Assembly: GCA_002794775.1 (NCBI GenBank)
Contig: NBAY01000012.1
Location: 687,001 to 751,000, forward strand
Direction of reading: 5' to 3'
Origin: Porodaedalea pini
Taxonomy: Eukaryota; Basidiomycota; Agaricomycetes; Hymenochaetales; Hymenochaetaceae
DNA: 64,000 nucleotides
The position numbers and the translations under genes are program-made. Positions 20,039-31,169 of this stretch are shown here, one piece after another. A model generated the notes under the pieces. It was not told where the DNA came from. It did not search any database and worked only from the letters and a program-made list of their open reading frames with translations. How positions within the stretch are numbered: the stretch's first letter is position 1; each line of letters opens with the position of its first letter.

Positions 20039-23000
20039 ACACGGCACTGACTGGGATAGGTTCAGTTTCGGTTTTTCAAATGGCCATTTTTGATAATTCT
20101 ATGGACTCTGTAGATAATTTAGATAAAATACAAAAAAATGTAAAAAGCAATGTCACTCGCAAAAATATTCCTTCTGTCCCTGTACCAGTAGCTAGTAGTA
20201 TAGATATGCCTATATGTAACAACACGTCTGCCTCATCATCTCGTCCTACTCCTGTGTTAAAAAATCATGTAAAACCCTGTTCTGAATCTTCTAATTCTAT
20301 TTCTTCCTTGGCCGGAACTGAACCGAAATCCGTGAAAAATGAAAACTCGTCGAAACAAGCTGAGAGGAAGTCCTGGAGAGATCGCCCTGTCCCCTTTACG
20401 GCCCCATGGATAGTACGGCGTCTCAAAGAGGATAAACTCGAAAGTGCTTTAACGACTCTCCGAGTGTGGATGAAACAGCAGAGGCATGCTGAAGCGAATG
20501 AAGAGACGGTGCGTCAAATCATTGCGCTAGAAGAACCAGATGCCGTGGCAGCTGTTAGGGACCTGAGGGGTCCAAAACGGTTCGTAAGAGGGTCTCGGGG
20601 GCAACAGCTCATGGTACCGATTCTCCTTCAAACGACCGACACCGGTAACCAGTTCAAGGTAGACGCCCTACTGGACAGTGGCTGCACTGGCTCATGTATC
20701 AACCGATCCTTTGTCGAAAAGCATCAGATCCGGACAAAAAAGACACCCATCCCAATCCGAGTCTATAATGCTGACGGCACGCTCAACAAGGACGGTTCGA
20801 TCACAGAGTTTGTGGAAATGCGCATGACGATTAAAGATCATTCGGAGCGCATCCACTTCGCGGTCACAGATCTAGGGAAAACAGATGTGTTCATCGGACA
20901 TGAATGGTTAAAGCTGCACAATCCCAACATCGACTGGCAAAAATCAACGATCGAATTTGATCGATGCCCCGATGTATGCGGCTATATCCGTAGTCTAGAG
21001 GACATTGATGCAGACCCCGACGAAAACCTTGATTTGGTGGAACTTGAAGACGGCGATCAGCTCTTCCTCTTCGATTGGGACAGGTACATTAAGTCCGATC
21101 CGAGAAAAGCGCTGAAGGTCAGACAACAGGTGCTCGAGGAAGTCCCGAACTATGTCAAAGAGTTCGCGGACGTCTTCAGTGAACAGGAATTCGATCAGTT
21201 ACCAGAGAGACGCCCTTGGGATCATGCTATTGAACTCAAGCCGGGATCAAAGCTCTCTGACTGTAAAATCTACCCGCTCAGCCCATCCGAACAGGTGGCA
21301 CTGGACGAATTCCTCACCGAAAACTTGAGAACTGGCCGTATTCGTAACTCTCAATCTGAGATGGCATCCCCCTTCTTCTTCATAAAAAAGAAGGATGGCA
21401 ATCTTCGCCCCGTACAGGACTATCGCCGGCTCAACGAGATGACGGTTAAGAACAAATACCCGTTACCTCTAATCCAAGAGCTCATTGACAAAACGAAACA
21501 GGCGAAATTCTTCACGAAGCTTGACATACGTTGGGGTTACAATAACATTCGGATTCGAGAGGGCGACGAGCATAAAGCTGCCTTCAGGACAAACCGCGGT
21601 CTATTCGAACCAACGGTCATGTTTTTCGGTCTCACAAACTCACCGGCAACCTTCCAAGGATTCATGAACGAGATCTTCCGAGAACTCGTCAATGATGGAC
21701 ACGTCATAGTCTACATGGACGACATCTTGATCTTCGCACGAACTCGCGAACATCATGACAAACTCGTCCGACAAGTCCTGGAAGTGTTGCGAGCAAACAA
21801 GTTGTTCTTAAAGCCAGAAAAGTGCAGCTTCGCTCAAGAGACCGTGAACTATCTTGGGCATATCCTCGGCAACGGACAGATTCGCATGGATCCAGCCAAA
21901 GTGGCGGGTGTAAAAGATTGGCCAGTGCCTAAGAACAAGAAAGAACTACAGTCTTTCCTTGGGTTCTGCAACTATTACCGCCGCTTCATCCTAGCATTCA
22001 GTCACTATGCGAAGCCCTTGACAGCATTGACCGGAGATGTAGAGTGGAAGTGGGAGGTGGAGCAACAGGAGGCCTTTGAACGTCTGAAACAGAAGCTCTG
22101 TGAAGAACCTGTACTCACAGTGCCTACTGATGACGGTCAATTTCGGGTGGAGGCTGATTCATCGCATTTCGCTAACGGCGCCATTCTGTCCCAATTCGTT
22201 GACGGAAAATGGCATCCAATCGCATACCGATCGCAAGCGCTTAGCCAAGCAGAGCGCAATTACGAAATCTATGACAAAGAGATGTTCGCGATCATGTGCG
22301 CACTGGATGACTGGCGACAATATCTTCTAGGGGCAACGCAAACCTTCGAAATCTGGTCGGATCACCTCAACCTCCAGTATTTCCGAAAACCCCAGAAGAT
22401 TAACCACCGACAAGCGAGATGGCTACAGGAGTTAGCGGACTACGACTTCAAACTGTTCCATAAACCAGGTGCCCTGATGACTAAGGCTGACCTCCTCTCG
22501 AGACGAGCGGATCATGAGAGGGGGGAGAACGACAATATCGACATTGTTTTGCTCAAGCCGGACTTATTTGTAAATGAAACACTGCTAGAAGCGCTGGATG
22601 CAGACTTCGTTAAACGAATTAAAAGGGTACGAAACAACAGGGACAGAGCAGTTGTGAAGGCGTTAGAGCGGAAGGAACGAGAGTGGGAGGAAGAAGAAGG
22701 GTTGTTGATGTGGAAGGGCAGGATCTACGTGCCGAAAGACCATAAACTCCGAGAAGACATCATTCGAAACCATCACGACAGCACGCTCGCAGGACACCCA
22801 GGACGCTACAAGACCCATGAGTTGATCACACGCAACTACTGGTGGCCGGGAATCCAACGAGATGTTCGAATGTATGTCGAGGGATGTGATGCGTGCCAAC
22901 GTACGAAGGCACACAGAGCAAAACCGCACAATCCTCTGAACCCAAACGAGATCCCGAAAGGTCCTTGGGAAATCGTCACAGCAGACCTGATCGGCGAACT

Positions 23001-24174
23001 ACCCGAGTCCAATGGGCATAACGCAATCTGTGTCTTCGTTGACAGGTTCAGTAAACAGGTGCACGCGATCCCTACCTCAGTAAGCATAACGTCGGAAGGA
23101 ATGGCGAGGCTCTACCGGGATCATGTCTTCAGGCTACACGGCATACCGCGCAAGTTTATTCATGACAGAGGATCACAGTTCGAGTCCAAATTCATGAACG
23201 AACTATACCGGTTACTGGGCATCGAGGGAAACCCGTCAACGGCATATCACCCACAGACAGATGGTCAGACAGAACGGATAAACCAAGAGATTGAACAGTA
23301 CCTTCGTCTCTTTGTTAACCACCATCAGTCGGACTGGGCGGAATGGCTTGCGCTAGCGGAATTCGCGTACAACGACAAAGAACAAACGTCGACAGGAGCG
23401 TCACCCTTTTTCGTCAACCATGGGAGACACCCATATAAGGGCACGAATCCTAGACGCGAATCGACCAATGAGTCCGCTAAGCAGTTTGCCGACCGGATGG
23501 CCAAGATCAGGGAGGAAACCGAATCGGCATTAAAGCATGCGGCCGAAACCATGAAGCGCTTCTATGACAGGACGAAGGGAGAATCCATCGAGTATAAACC
23601 TGGGGAAAAGGTCATGCTCGAAGGAACTCACTTAAAGACAGATCGTCCTATGAAGAAGCTGGGAGATAAACGTTATGGGCCTTTCATTGTCGAAAAGAAA
23701 ATCGGCACGTCAGCATATAGACTTAAACTTCCACGTACATGGAAAAAAGTCTATCCGGTTTTCAATGAAGTGCTCCTCTCCCCATACCACGAGCCACAGT
23801 ATACATCGCAAAAGCAGGATCTTCCACCCCCGCCTGAAATCATTGACGATGTGCCGGAATATGAGGTCGAAAAGGTTGTCGACTCCAAACTTGTGCGAGG
23901 GAAGCTCAAATACCTCGTACATTGGAAAGGGTATCCGAACGAAGAACGCACCTGGGAGCCAATTGAGAATTTGACGAACTCTCAAGAGGCCATTGACGAA
24001 TTTCATAAATCAACTCCCAGTGCTCCTCGTGCCCTCAACACCCTAGAGATGTCGCAGCTGAAGTTCCGACCCGTGTTCGAAATGACGGAGCCTGAGAGAC
24101 AGACAGGAGTGGCACAGTGGTGGGCCGGTAAGTTCCAGGGTAGGGAACAAGGGCGATCGGGACGCTCGCCTTGA
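20035..24174 (+). CDS. Gypsy Pol: protease, RT, RNase H, integrase, chromodomain
   Basis: An open frame of 1379 codons without interruption. Domain order: aspartic protease (DSGCTG, Asp 214), reverse transcriptase with YMDD at 560-563, RNase H (Asp 708 and a DKE motif), HHCC zinc finger (CDACQ), integrase core D984-D1044-E1080 (35-residue spacing between the last two), then a chromodomain at about 1275-1325 (VHWKGYPNEERTWEP). The chromodomain is expected to direct integration to marked chromatin. The first ATG in frame is 20080. Entry could instead be by -1 frameshift from gag, within the window 20003-20036 where both frames are open. No clear slippery heptamer is present. Confidence 0.93.
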   Translation: MNTALTGIGSVSVFQMAIFDNSMDSVDNLDKIQKNVKSNVTRKNIPSVPVPVASSIDMPICNNTSASSSRPTPVLKNHVKPCSESSNSISSLAGTEPKSVKNENSSKQAERKSWRDRPVPFTAPWIVRRLKEDKLESALTTLRVWMKQQRHAEANEETVRQIIALEEPDAVAAVRDLRGPKRFVRGSRGQQLMVPILLQTTDTGNQFKVDALLDSGCTGSCINRSFVEKHQIRTKKTPIPIRVYNADGTLNKDGSITEFVEMRMTIKDHSERIHFAVTDLGKTDVFIGHEWLKLHNPNIDWQKSTIEFDRCPDVCGYIRSLEDIDADPDENLDLVELEDGDQLFLFDWDRYIKSDPRKALKVRQQVLEEVPNYVKEFADVFSEQEFDQLPERRPWDHAIELKPGSKLSDCKIYPLSPSEQVALDEFLTENLRTGRIRNSQSEMASPFFFIKKKDGNLRPVQDYRRLNEMTVKNKYPLPLIQELIDKTKQAKFFTKLDIRWGYNNIRIREGDEHKAAFRTNRGLFEPTVMFFGLTNSPATFQGFMNEIFRELVNDGHVIVYMDDILIFARTREHHDKLVRQVLEVLRANKLFLKPEKCSFAQETVNYLGHILGNGQIRMDPAKVAGVKDWPVPKNKKELQSFLGFCNYYRRFILAFSHYAKPLTALTGDVEWKWEVEQQEAFERLKQKLCEEPVLTVPTDDGQFRVEADSSHFANGAILSQFVDGKWHPIAYRSQALSQAERNYEIYDKEMFAIMCALDDWRQYLLGATQTFEIWSDHLNLQYFRKPQKINHRQARWLQELADYDFKLFHKPGALMTKADLLSRRADHERGENDNIDIVLLKPDLFVNETLLEALDADFVKRIKRVRNNRDRAVVKALERKEREWEEEEGLLMWKGRIYVPKDHKLREDIIRNHHDSTLAGHPGRYKTHELITRNYWWPGIQRDVRMYVEGCDACQRTKAHRAKPHNPLNPNEIPKGPWEIVTADLIGELPESNGHNAICVFVDRFSKQVHAIPTSVSITSEGMARLYRDHVFRLHGIPRKFIHDRGSQFESKFMNELYRLLGIEGNPSTAYHPQTDGQTERINQEIEQYLRLFVNHHQSDWAEWLALAEFAYNDKEQTSTGASPFFVNHGRHPYKGTNPRRESTNESAKQFADRMAKIREETESALKHAAETMKRFYDRTKGESIEYKPGEKVMLEGTHLKTDRPMKKLGDKRYGPFIVEKKIGTSAYRLKLPRTWKKVYPVFNEVLLSPYHEPQYTSQKQDLPPPPEIIDDVPEYEVEKVVDSKLVRGKLKYLVHWKGYPNEERTWEPIENLTNSQEAIDEFHKSTPSAPRALNTLEMSQLKFRPVFEMTEPERQTGVAQWWAGKFQGREQGRSGRSP

Positions 24175-24186
24175 AGGGGAGGGTCA

Positions 24187-24615
24187 TGTCATGGACGCTT
24201 TTTAAATTCTCTTATCTTATCTTATCTTATCATATCCATCCATCACTAATCACGCTTATTCCTGCTTACTCATTATTCATTACGCTCCTTCTCGCACTAT
24301 CCTTACTCGCTGACCGATCCTATGATTTCATTATTCTATGAAGTTCCACGACGTTCTATCATCTATCCTTATGTAGTAGTTAATTCCCTGGTCCGTGCGC
24401 AGCCGCTGAAGGGTATATAAGTAGGTAGTCCTCCTGTACTTATCCCCTAGTTTCGACCTGGTCAATTCTACCTGGCTACGTCCAGAAGCTACTCCTTATC
24501 TCCGCGCTGTGTCAGTTTCCCCTGGCTCACTGCTCTCTCTCTTGTCTCCCTCCTCCTCTGACTGAGTTCCGCGCGACCCGGCTACCATTTGCGTACCCGT
24601 AGTCCGTCGCTGACA
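24187..24615 (+). repeat. Gypsy 3' LTR
   Basis: 429 bp, identical by eye to the 5' LTR and followed by AATCC at 24616-24620. Confidence 0.95.
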
Positions 24616-24620
24616 AATCC

Positions 24621-25189
24621 AAGTCAATCCTTATTCAACTTGGGACAAATCCTCAACCCAGTATGGGGCGGACTCGTTATTCAACCAAGGAGGATATTAC
24701 ACAGTGGTAGTTATAGATGTAGAGGTAGGGGTAAGAAGTAGCAGTGTTCTGTAACCTTGAAATTAAAGCGATAGAGAATGGGGAATCTGGGGTGCTAGTT
24801 ACTCGGCCTTATATAGCCTACTGAATTTCTAATTTCTTTATGTTCTGTCCAACCAGATGCCCTTCCGTCTCCTTCCTATGTTTCAGGTGGCCGCAGCACT
24901 TGGCTGCTGCGGTGGGGATGTATGCACATGTACTCCATCCAATGGTTTGCTTGCTTTCTGCAACTTGGACTGCGGTGTGAGTCACGTGATGTCATGACCC
25001 GCGCGCTCGGGTGAGTACATCACCGATTTGGTAGTCGGGCTCCCATGTTCTCCACATGCTTCGGTTTAATTAACTTCCTGCTTCTCCCGTGTGCTTCTAT
25101 ATTGGGGCTTTACTTCCCTGCTTCTCGAAGCATCTTCCTCGGTTGTGGCACTGCATAGCCTATCGGGTTGCATTGCTGCGCTCGGGTGT
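24621..25189. other. Right part of the middle element, before its ORF end
   Basis: Non-coding part of the 1.73-kb middle element, 3' of the minus-strand frame. No domain or tandem repeat was recognised. Similarly, 17323-17683 on the left is non-coding and contains TGGCGTAGCCGAG twice. Confidence 0.5.
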
Positions 25190-25837
25190 TCATTCCTCCC
25201 ATTCAAATCCATTGGGGATAACCATGTGGACCCATGGGTTATTCTTGGATCGCCATTCAGTGTCAGGTCCACTCGGTGATAGGGCTGCTCCGCCGAGACA
25301 TGTCTCCATTGTGAACGGTGGGTCATTTACTCCTAAGGCTAGAGTGATCTTGAACGTTCGTCTTCTTGACACGTGCTCGAATTCGTATAGCGTAATCGTG
25401 CCTTGATGCTTTATGTCCCTGAGGTATGCCCAACAGTGCTTGAGCGCTGTCGTTATGTGTAGTGGTACATCATTCCCTTGTACTGGACTCGGGGTAGGTA
25501 TTCGTATCATCATCTTGCAGTTCCTGCATTCTTCGTGTGGTTCCTTATTGTATTGGATGACTGTATCCCATTTGTAGTTCTCCATGCCACGTTCTTCTTT
25601 ACTGATATGGACTTTATATGTCTTGGCATCTCGATAGTAGATTGCCTGTCCTGTTTCAAAGTATGGGGATTGGCCTTCCCACTTGTGTGCTCGTAATGTG
25701 ACGTCCTGGTCCATTAATCCTATTGTCTTCAGGAGTTCTGGGACCTTCTGTGCTACGTTCTGTAGTAGCATGCACTTGGTGCATTGGGGATCAATCTCCA
25801 TTGGTTGTCCTTTGCTTTCTTGACGTTTGTGTGCCAT
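25190..25837 (-). CDS. Unrecognised 215-aa protein of the middle element
   Basis: A single uninterrupted frame from ATG 25837 to TAA. It has two CxxC pairs (C19/C22 and C104/C107) that could bind zinc, a mixed alpha/beta-like composition, and no signal peptide or membrane segment. It is the only long frame in the 1.73-kb element. I do not recognise it as gag, RT, integrase, transposase or helicase. An open frame of this length in a repeat suggests either recent activity or a captured host gene. A chance frame is possible but less likely, as the composition is balanced. Confidence 0.5.
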   Translation of the reverse strand: MAHKRQESKGQPMEIDPQCTKCMLLQNVAQKVPELLKTIGLMDQDVTLRAHKWEGQSPYFETGQAIYYRDAKTYKVHISKEERGMENYKWDTVIQYNKEPHEECRNCKMMIRIPTPSPVQGNDVPLHITTALKHCWAYLRDIKHQGTITLYEFEHVSRRRTFKITLALGVNDPPFTMETCLGGAALSPSGPDTEWRSKNNPWVHMVIPNGFEWEE

Positions 25838-25993
25838 GTTACAAGGTGTGACGGTGCAGCGTGACTGTGACTGACGGATTTTTGCCTGGGCAAGTATCCG
25901 TCAAGATCAGGTGACCACGGTATCACGTGTATGATCGACGATGGTCTGCCTTGATCGACGTTTCCAAATGTGCGAAAATTTCCTTTCAGTGTT

Positions 25994-26119
25994 ATACTGA
26001 AGTATCCTGATCTCTGATCACTTAGATGCTCTCCGGTTGTCTGTTGCTCATACTGCGCTCACCGCCTTGCCGCTCTTACAGAGAACCTTATGGTATTTAC
26101 CCCTGCTGTATCTCTGATA
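25994..26119 (+). repeat. Copia 5' LTR, right part
   Basis: 126 bp completing the 5' LTR (307 + 126 = 433, equal to the 3' LTR). The second GTGTT copy is 25989-25993. It ends CTCTGATA directly before the primer-binding region. Confidence 0.93.
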
Positions 26120-26173
26120 GGTTATGAGCCTTGAGCTCCTCTAGCCTCGTCGCGATTTGCACACAACCGTTAT

Positions 26174-29100
26174 ATGACCTACGCCCGTCACCGGAAACTC
26201 CTAAACTATCAACAGACCTTTGTCCCCGAAACTCGCAGAAGCTTCAGATCCAGAGGACTCCTCGCACGCACCGGTCAACCTATTGAACCTTGGTTTGATT
26301 GGGCAGAGAATTACATCGCTCAAGGAAGACCCGATACTTTTGCATTAGCTCCATTCAGTCCTATCGAATCGCTCTTCGCGGATATCCCATCGCACGTAAA
26401 CATCGCTCACACCGTATACCGACCAGTCATCATCATCATGCCTTCTGCCGACACTGTCGCCAAGATCTTCGCCGATGTACCCAAGCTTAACGCTAGTGGT
26501 GACAACTATCAAGTATTCATCGGAAAGATCAAGTTCGCCACACTATCGTGTGGCGGACGACCTCGTCTTACCACAGCTCCACCGGCAGGTAACCAGGACC
26601 AGTTGGACCTAGACCAAGCAATGCTCAGTGCGATCATGATGAAGCTCCCGGACACAATCTTCATCAAGTACATGGATGTTGAAAAGGTACACGACTTAAT
26701 GTTGAAACTAAAGGCCCAGTTCGATGTGGTCACGGCCACTGCTGAAGCTGTCAGCAAGTGAGAACTCTTCACGCTTAAATGTCAGGCACCGAATAAGCTT
26801 GACAAATACCTAGACAAAATGGTCGACATACGTGATAAACTCACTCGCATGGGAAACACATCTATTGATGACAAAGCCTTCGTCAATGCTCTCACCATGG
26901 GCATCCCCAACGATTTTAACCACGTCGTCACCGCTCGTCAAATGATGAATAAGACCCTCGACGTAACCAACGCTGCCCATGCACCCCACCGAATGACATC
27001 AACAGAATTACTATCGGACCTTCGTGCAGATTTCCAACGCTACACGCTTATGCATGCAAAACTGAAGGACACCGAGTCAGCAAACTATGCATCGAGTGGA
27101 AGAGGTCACAGCGGACGTGGAAGAGGTCATGGACGCGGTCGTGGACGTGGCCGTGGAGGTTATAACAACCATGGGGACAGACAGAACAAAGGAAAGGGCA
27201 AAGAGACCGTCCCAGATGAGGATGCCACCTGCTACAAATGTGGTGGAAAAGGGCATAAATCACCTCAATGTCCCTCGAAGCAGAAAACATACAAGAAAGC
27301 TGACGCAGGATCTGCGGACACTAAGCCACCCGCTCCCGCTCAGCAATCTGGCTCGACGTCAGTGCCACCTCCACAATACAAACCAGAGGCAGCAACATCT
27401 GCATACATCGAGGAAATCGTCGAGGACGCATGGCTCGGAGAAGTCATAGACTGCTCTGACTTAGCCAGACAGGGAGAAGCCGAAGTGTCGAGCATCTCCA
27501 CTGGACAGGTCGACATATTCGACTCTGGTGCTAGTTGTCATATGACGCCTCATCGCAAACGTCTCACAAACTATCAGCCGCAATCCACAATCAAAACTAG
27601 GATTCGCGCCGCCAACAACCAAACTTTTCAGGCTCTTGGCGAAGGAGACATGATCATACGGCTGAACCGCCCAGGTGGAATGACCACCATGCGTCTTAAA
27701 GGGGTTCTATATGCTCCTGAAATGCACTCGACGCTCATTTCAGTCCCTAAACTCAACCAGGCCGGCTATACTTGCGCATTCAGAGGAGGCAAACTCGATA
27801 TCTTCAATCGCTCTTAGGACCTCATCGCTGTCATACCCAAACTAGATGGCCTTTACAGGATCTACCATGAGAACAACGCCTCTGCTGCAGCTGCCACATC
27901 CGCATCCCGCAAAGTCTCGCTGTTCACTCTTCACAAACAACTGGGACATATCAATTTTGATTACATCAAACGGATGATACGAGAAGGAAAGCTGCCGGGA
28001 ATCACTCTGGATGACACTGAAGCCACCTCAGACTTGGAATGTGCTGTATGCATGCAAGCCAAAGCACGCTGAGCTGCAGTCTCTACTACTAGGATTGGAG
28101 ACATGTCGGACAGTTTTGGCGACATCATCTACCTTGACGTTTGGGGACCTGCCAGTGTTAGGACAGTACACAATGTGCGCTACGTCCTTACCATCATAGA
28201 TGACGCTACCCATTGGCTCAAAATGATCCACATGGGAGTCAAGTCAGAGTCCTTCGCAAAGTTCATCAGATTCGAAGCCCGCCTGCAACTGCAGCATGGC
28301 GTATGCATCAAATGTGTCCATTCAGATCGAGGAGGAGAGTTTCTATCTGATGAAATGAACGCTCACCTTGAACGCCAGGGAATACTTCGACGTCTCACCG
28401 TCCATGACACACCAGAACACAATGGAGTCACTGAGCGCGTACATGGCACTATCTTCAATGGTGTTCGTGCTGTTCTTTTGGCCTCCGGATTACCAAAATG
28501 GCTCTGGGGATATGCACTCGACTACATCGTCCAGATTTACAACTGCACTCCGCACCGCTCTCTCCAATATAAATCACCCTTTGAAGTTCACTTTGGACAC
28601 GTCCCTATCAACATTCTCCATGAATGGGGACAGCCAGTCTATATCGGCACAAACCCGAACTCGAAGCTGGATGCGCGTGCAGTCGAAGGACGATGGGTTG
28701 GTTTTGACGACACCTCTAACAGTCACCACGTCTACTGGACAAAAGAAAAGAAGATTACAATTGAACGCAATGTCGTATTCTCAAAGATAGAGACTCGTCT
28801 CATCGAGGGGGAGCAAGAGGATTTTGATATCGGACCAGTCACTGATGACGATGAAACCGAATCTACCCTCATCTCAAAACGACCTCGCTCTTCTAGCCCA
28901 GAAACAGACTGATCTGCCAAACGCTCAAAGTCGTCCACATTGGAACCTGGTGAAATACGTGAACCAGTTAATCCGCTCATTGTCAAAGGAAAGCGCACTT
29001 GCACGCCTAGTCGAAAAATCCGCGAATCAGCACAAGTCGTCATGGAGGTTATAAACTCGACAGCACAAAACTGGGAACCAATTGTTCGCATCATGGACGC

Positions 29101-30724
29101 GATACCTGACTATGAAGCATATTCCGTTGCCCAACTCAAATCTAGAGACCCGCTGTCACTCACAGAGGCTCAGCGCAGCCCTGATTGGCAGAACTGGTAT
29201 GCTGCAATGGAGGATGAAATTAGACGCCTAAATACACATAACTCCTGGAGCATTGTTGACAGGCCACAAGACACGAACATTGTCGGCAGTAAGTGGGTAT
29301 ACAGGACCAAGCAAAATGCACAGGGAAATGTCACAGGTCACCGAGCTCGTCTAGTCGCCCAAGGATTTACCCAGATTGACGGAATCGACTACTACTCGGA
29401 TGACACCTATTCCTCGGTCGTAAATCCTACAGCTATGCGCATGATCCTCTCAATGGCTGCACAACATGGATGGGAAGTTCATCAGATCAACGTCAAATCC
29501 ACCTACTTATACGGAAAGCTTAACGACGACGAACAAATCTTCATGCGACCACCTCCCAGTATCAAGGTTGAAGGCGTATCCGGCGAAAAGGTGCTGAAAT
29601 TGAAGGTAGCCCTCTACGGGTTAAAACAGGCAGGACGACGCTGGTATATGGTTCTTTGCAACACGCTAAACGAACTCGGATTCACTCGCTCGGAGTTGAA
29701 CCACGCTGTTTTCTACCGTCACCATCCAGGGGGAGAAATTACTCTTCTGGCCGCACATGTCGATGACATCACAATTGTCTCGTCCAAACCGCATCTACTT
29801 GAGGAAACCAAAAAGCGCATTGCGGGAAAGCTCGAGATTGTTGATTCAGGTCCTATAAACTGGCTTCTAGGGATAGAAATCACTCGCGACTGGAACACTG
29901 GAACCATCGCAATGTCGCAGAGGTCTTACCTGGAGTCAATCATCGAGCGATACGGTTTCAAGGACGCGAAAGCCCGTGCAATACCCATGGACACAAACCA
30001 CACCTATTCGTCAGACCAGGGCCCTGCCACTCTAGAAGAAATTCGCGAAATGAGTCGCAAACCTTATAGGCAGGCCCTTGGCGCTCTACAATATGCCGCC
30101 ATCAATACACGCCCTGATATTCAGTACACTGTCAACCAGCTCACCCGATTCTGTGAAACCCCTGGACTTGTCCATTGGAATGGCATAAAACAAATATTCC
30201 AATACCTCATAGGCACACTGGATTGGAAGCTCGTCCTGGGGCGCTCACCCGACGAAAGCTTCATGGGTTACTCAGATGCTGATGGCATGAGCACAGAAGG
30301 ACGTAGGGCAATCTCGGGTTACACATTCTTCCTGAACGGATCAGCAATATCCTGGAAGTCTAAGCGCCAAACTCGCGTCGCACTCTCCACCACTGAGGCC
30401 AAGTACTATGCGCTGACATATGCCACAAAGGAAGCACTTTGGATACGTTCATTTGCGATGGAGGTATTTGGTTTGAAACCATTTGCAGTCCCTCTTCTCT
30501 CAGACAACCAAGGCACGATCGCACTTGCAAAGGATGATAAATTCCAAGCGCGCACTAAACACATCGATATTGAATTTCACTTCATTCGTCAGGAGATCGA
30601 GGAAGGACATGTTACACTCTCTTTCTGCCCAACTGAAGATATGTTGGCAGACACGCTCACGAAGGCTCTTCCATCTATGAAGGCCAAACACTTTGCTGCA
30701 TCATTTGGACTATCACGTGTTTGA
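26174..30724 (+). pseudogene. Copia Gag-Pol, one frame with four stop codons
   Basis: A single register from ATG 26174 to TGA 30724 (about 1516 codons), with no frameshift but stops at 26759 (TGA), 27815 (TAG), 28070 (TGA) and 28910 (TGA). Domain order is Copia-type: gag, CCHC knuckle (CYKCGGKGHKSPQC, near codon 352), protease (DSGAS near 450), GAG-pre-integrase HHCC (HKQLGH...CAVC), integrase core (DVWGP, SDRGGEF, EHNGVTER), reverse transcriptase (HVDD near 1195-1198), RNase H (TKHIDIEFHF). Two of the TGA stops could come from CGA by CpG decay. The product cannot be made as one protein, so the copy depends on others. Confidence 0.9.
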
Positions 30725-30731
30725 GGGGGAG

Positions 30732-31164
30732 TGTTGGAATCTTGTGTTATTATGATTTGCTATTGCTCATTCTTGATTCATGTGATATCATCACTTTTCT
30801 CTATTGTCCTCTGTACCAATATTGCGCATTCATGACTCATTCTGATGTAACATGACCATTGTGCCATATGACACCATCTTCTCTGTAGTCTATATAAACC
30901 CCAGCTCCTGTAGCCGGATACTTCAGAGTGTTATACTGAAGTATCCATAAGTAGTATTCTACTCTTCACTTCACAGTCGCTTACCTCTTTTGTATAGTGA
31001 TCTCTGATCACTTAGGTATTTATCTTATACAGAGTGTTATACTGAAGTATCCTGATCTCTGATCACTTAGATGCTCTCCGGTTGTCTGTTGCTCATACTG
31101 CGCTCACCGCCTTGCCGCTCTTACAGAGAACCTTGTGGTATTTACCCCTGCTGTATCTCTGATA
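30732..31164 (+). repeat. Copia 3' LTR
   Basis: 433 bp, uninterrupted. It differs from the 5' LTR at six positions that I can see, all transitions, five of them at CpG sites. It is followed by the GAAAC duplication at 31165-31169. Confidence 0.93.
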
Positions 31165-31169
31165 GAAAC

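Larger units (their letters stand above)
17684..24615 (+). mobile_element. Ty3/Gypsy chromovirus, apparently intact
   Basis: 6932 bp with 429-bp LTRs (17684-18112 and 24187-24615) that look identical on full manual comparison. AATCC duplications flank it (17679-17683, 24616-24620). Gag and pol frames are open. The polypurine tract GAAGGGGAGGG is just upstream of the 3' LTR. Self-priming features and a C-terminal chromodomain place it in the Tf1/sushi-like chromovirus group. Identical LTRs imply a very recent insertion, the youngest of the three. Confidence 0.95.
17323..25988. mobile_element. Middle insertion: TG...CA element with 215-aa frame, itself split by Gypsy
   Basis: The element begins TGTTAGGG, ends CCTTTCA, and is flanked by GTGTT (17318-17322 and 25989-25993). 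After removing the Gypsy and one AATCC copy it is 1729 bp. No long terminal inverted or direct repeats were seen within it. The TG...CA ends and 5-bp duplication fit a long solo LTR or a short non-autonomous LTR-type element. It carries one minus-strand frame (25190-25837). No reverse transcriptase or integrase is present apart from the nested Gypsy. Confidence 0.75.
17016..31164 (+). mobile_element. Ty1/Copia LTR retrotransposon, interrupted by two nested insertions
   Basis: Outermost element of the nest. LTRs of 433 bp begin TGT(C/T)GGAATC and end CTCTGATA. A 5-bp GAAAC duplication flanks it (17011-17015 and 31165-31169). Without the nested DNA it is about 5.48 kb. The 5' LTR was cut by a second element at 17322/25994. 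The primer-binding region starts right after the 5' LTR (GGTTATGAGCC, 26120). The GGGGGA-type purine tract precedes the 3' LTR. The single coding frame carries four stop codons, so this copy is not autonomous. Confidence 0.92.

Noticed and set aside
17323..25988. Terminal inverted repeats of a DNA transposon on the middle element
   Set aside because: The first and last ~20 bp are not complementary, and the 5-bp duplication with TG...CA ends fits an LTR-type integrase better.
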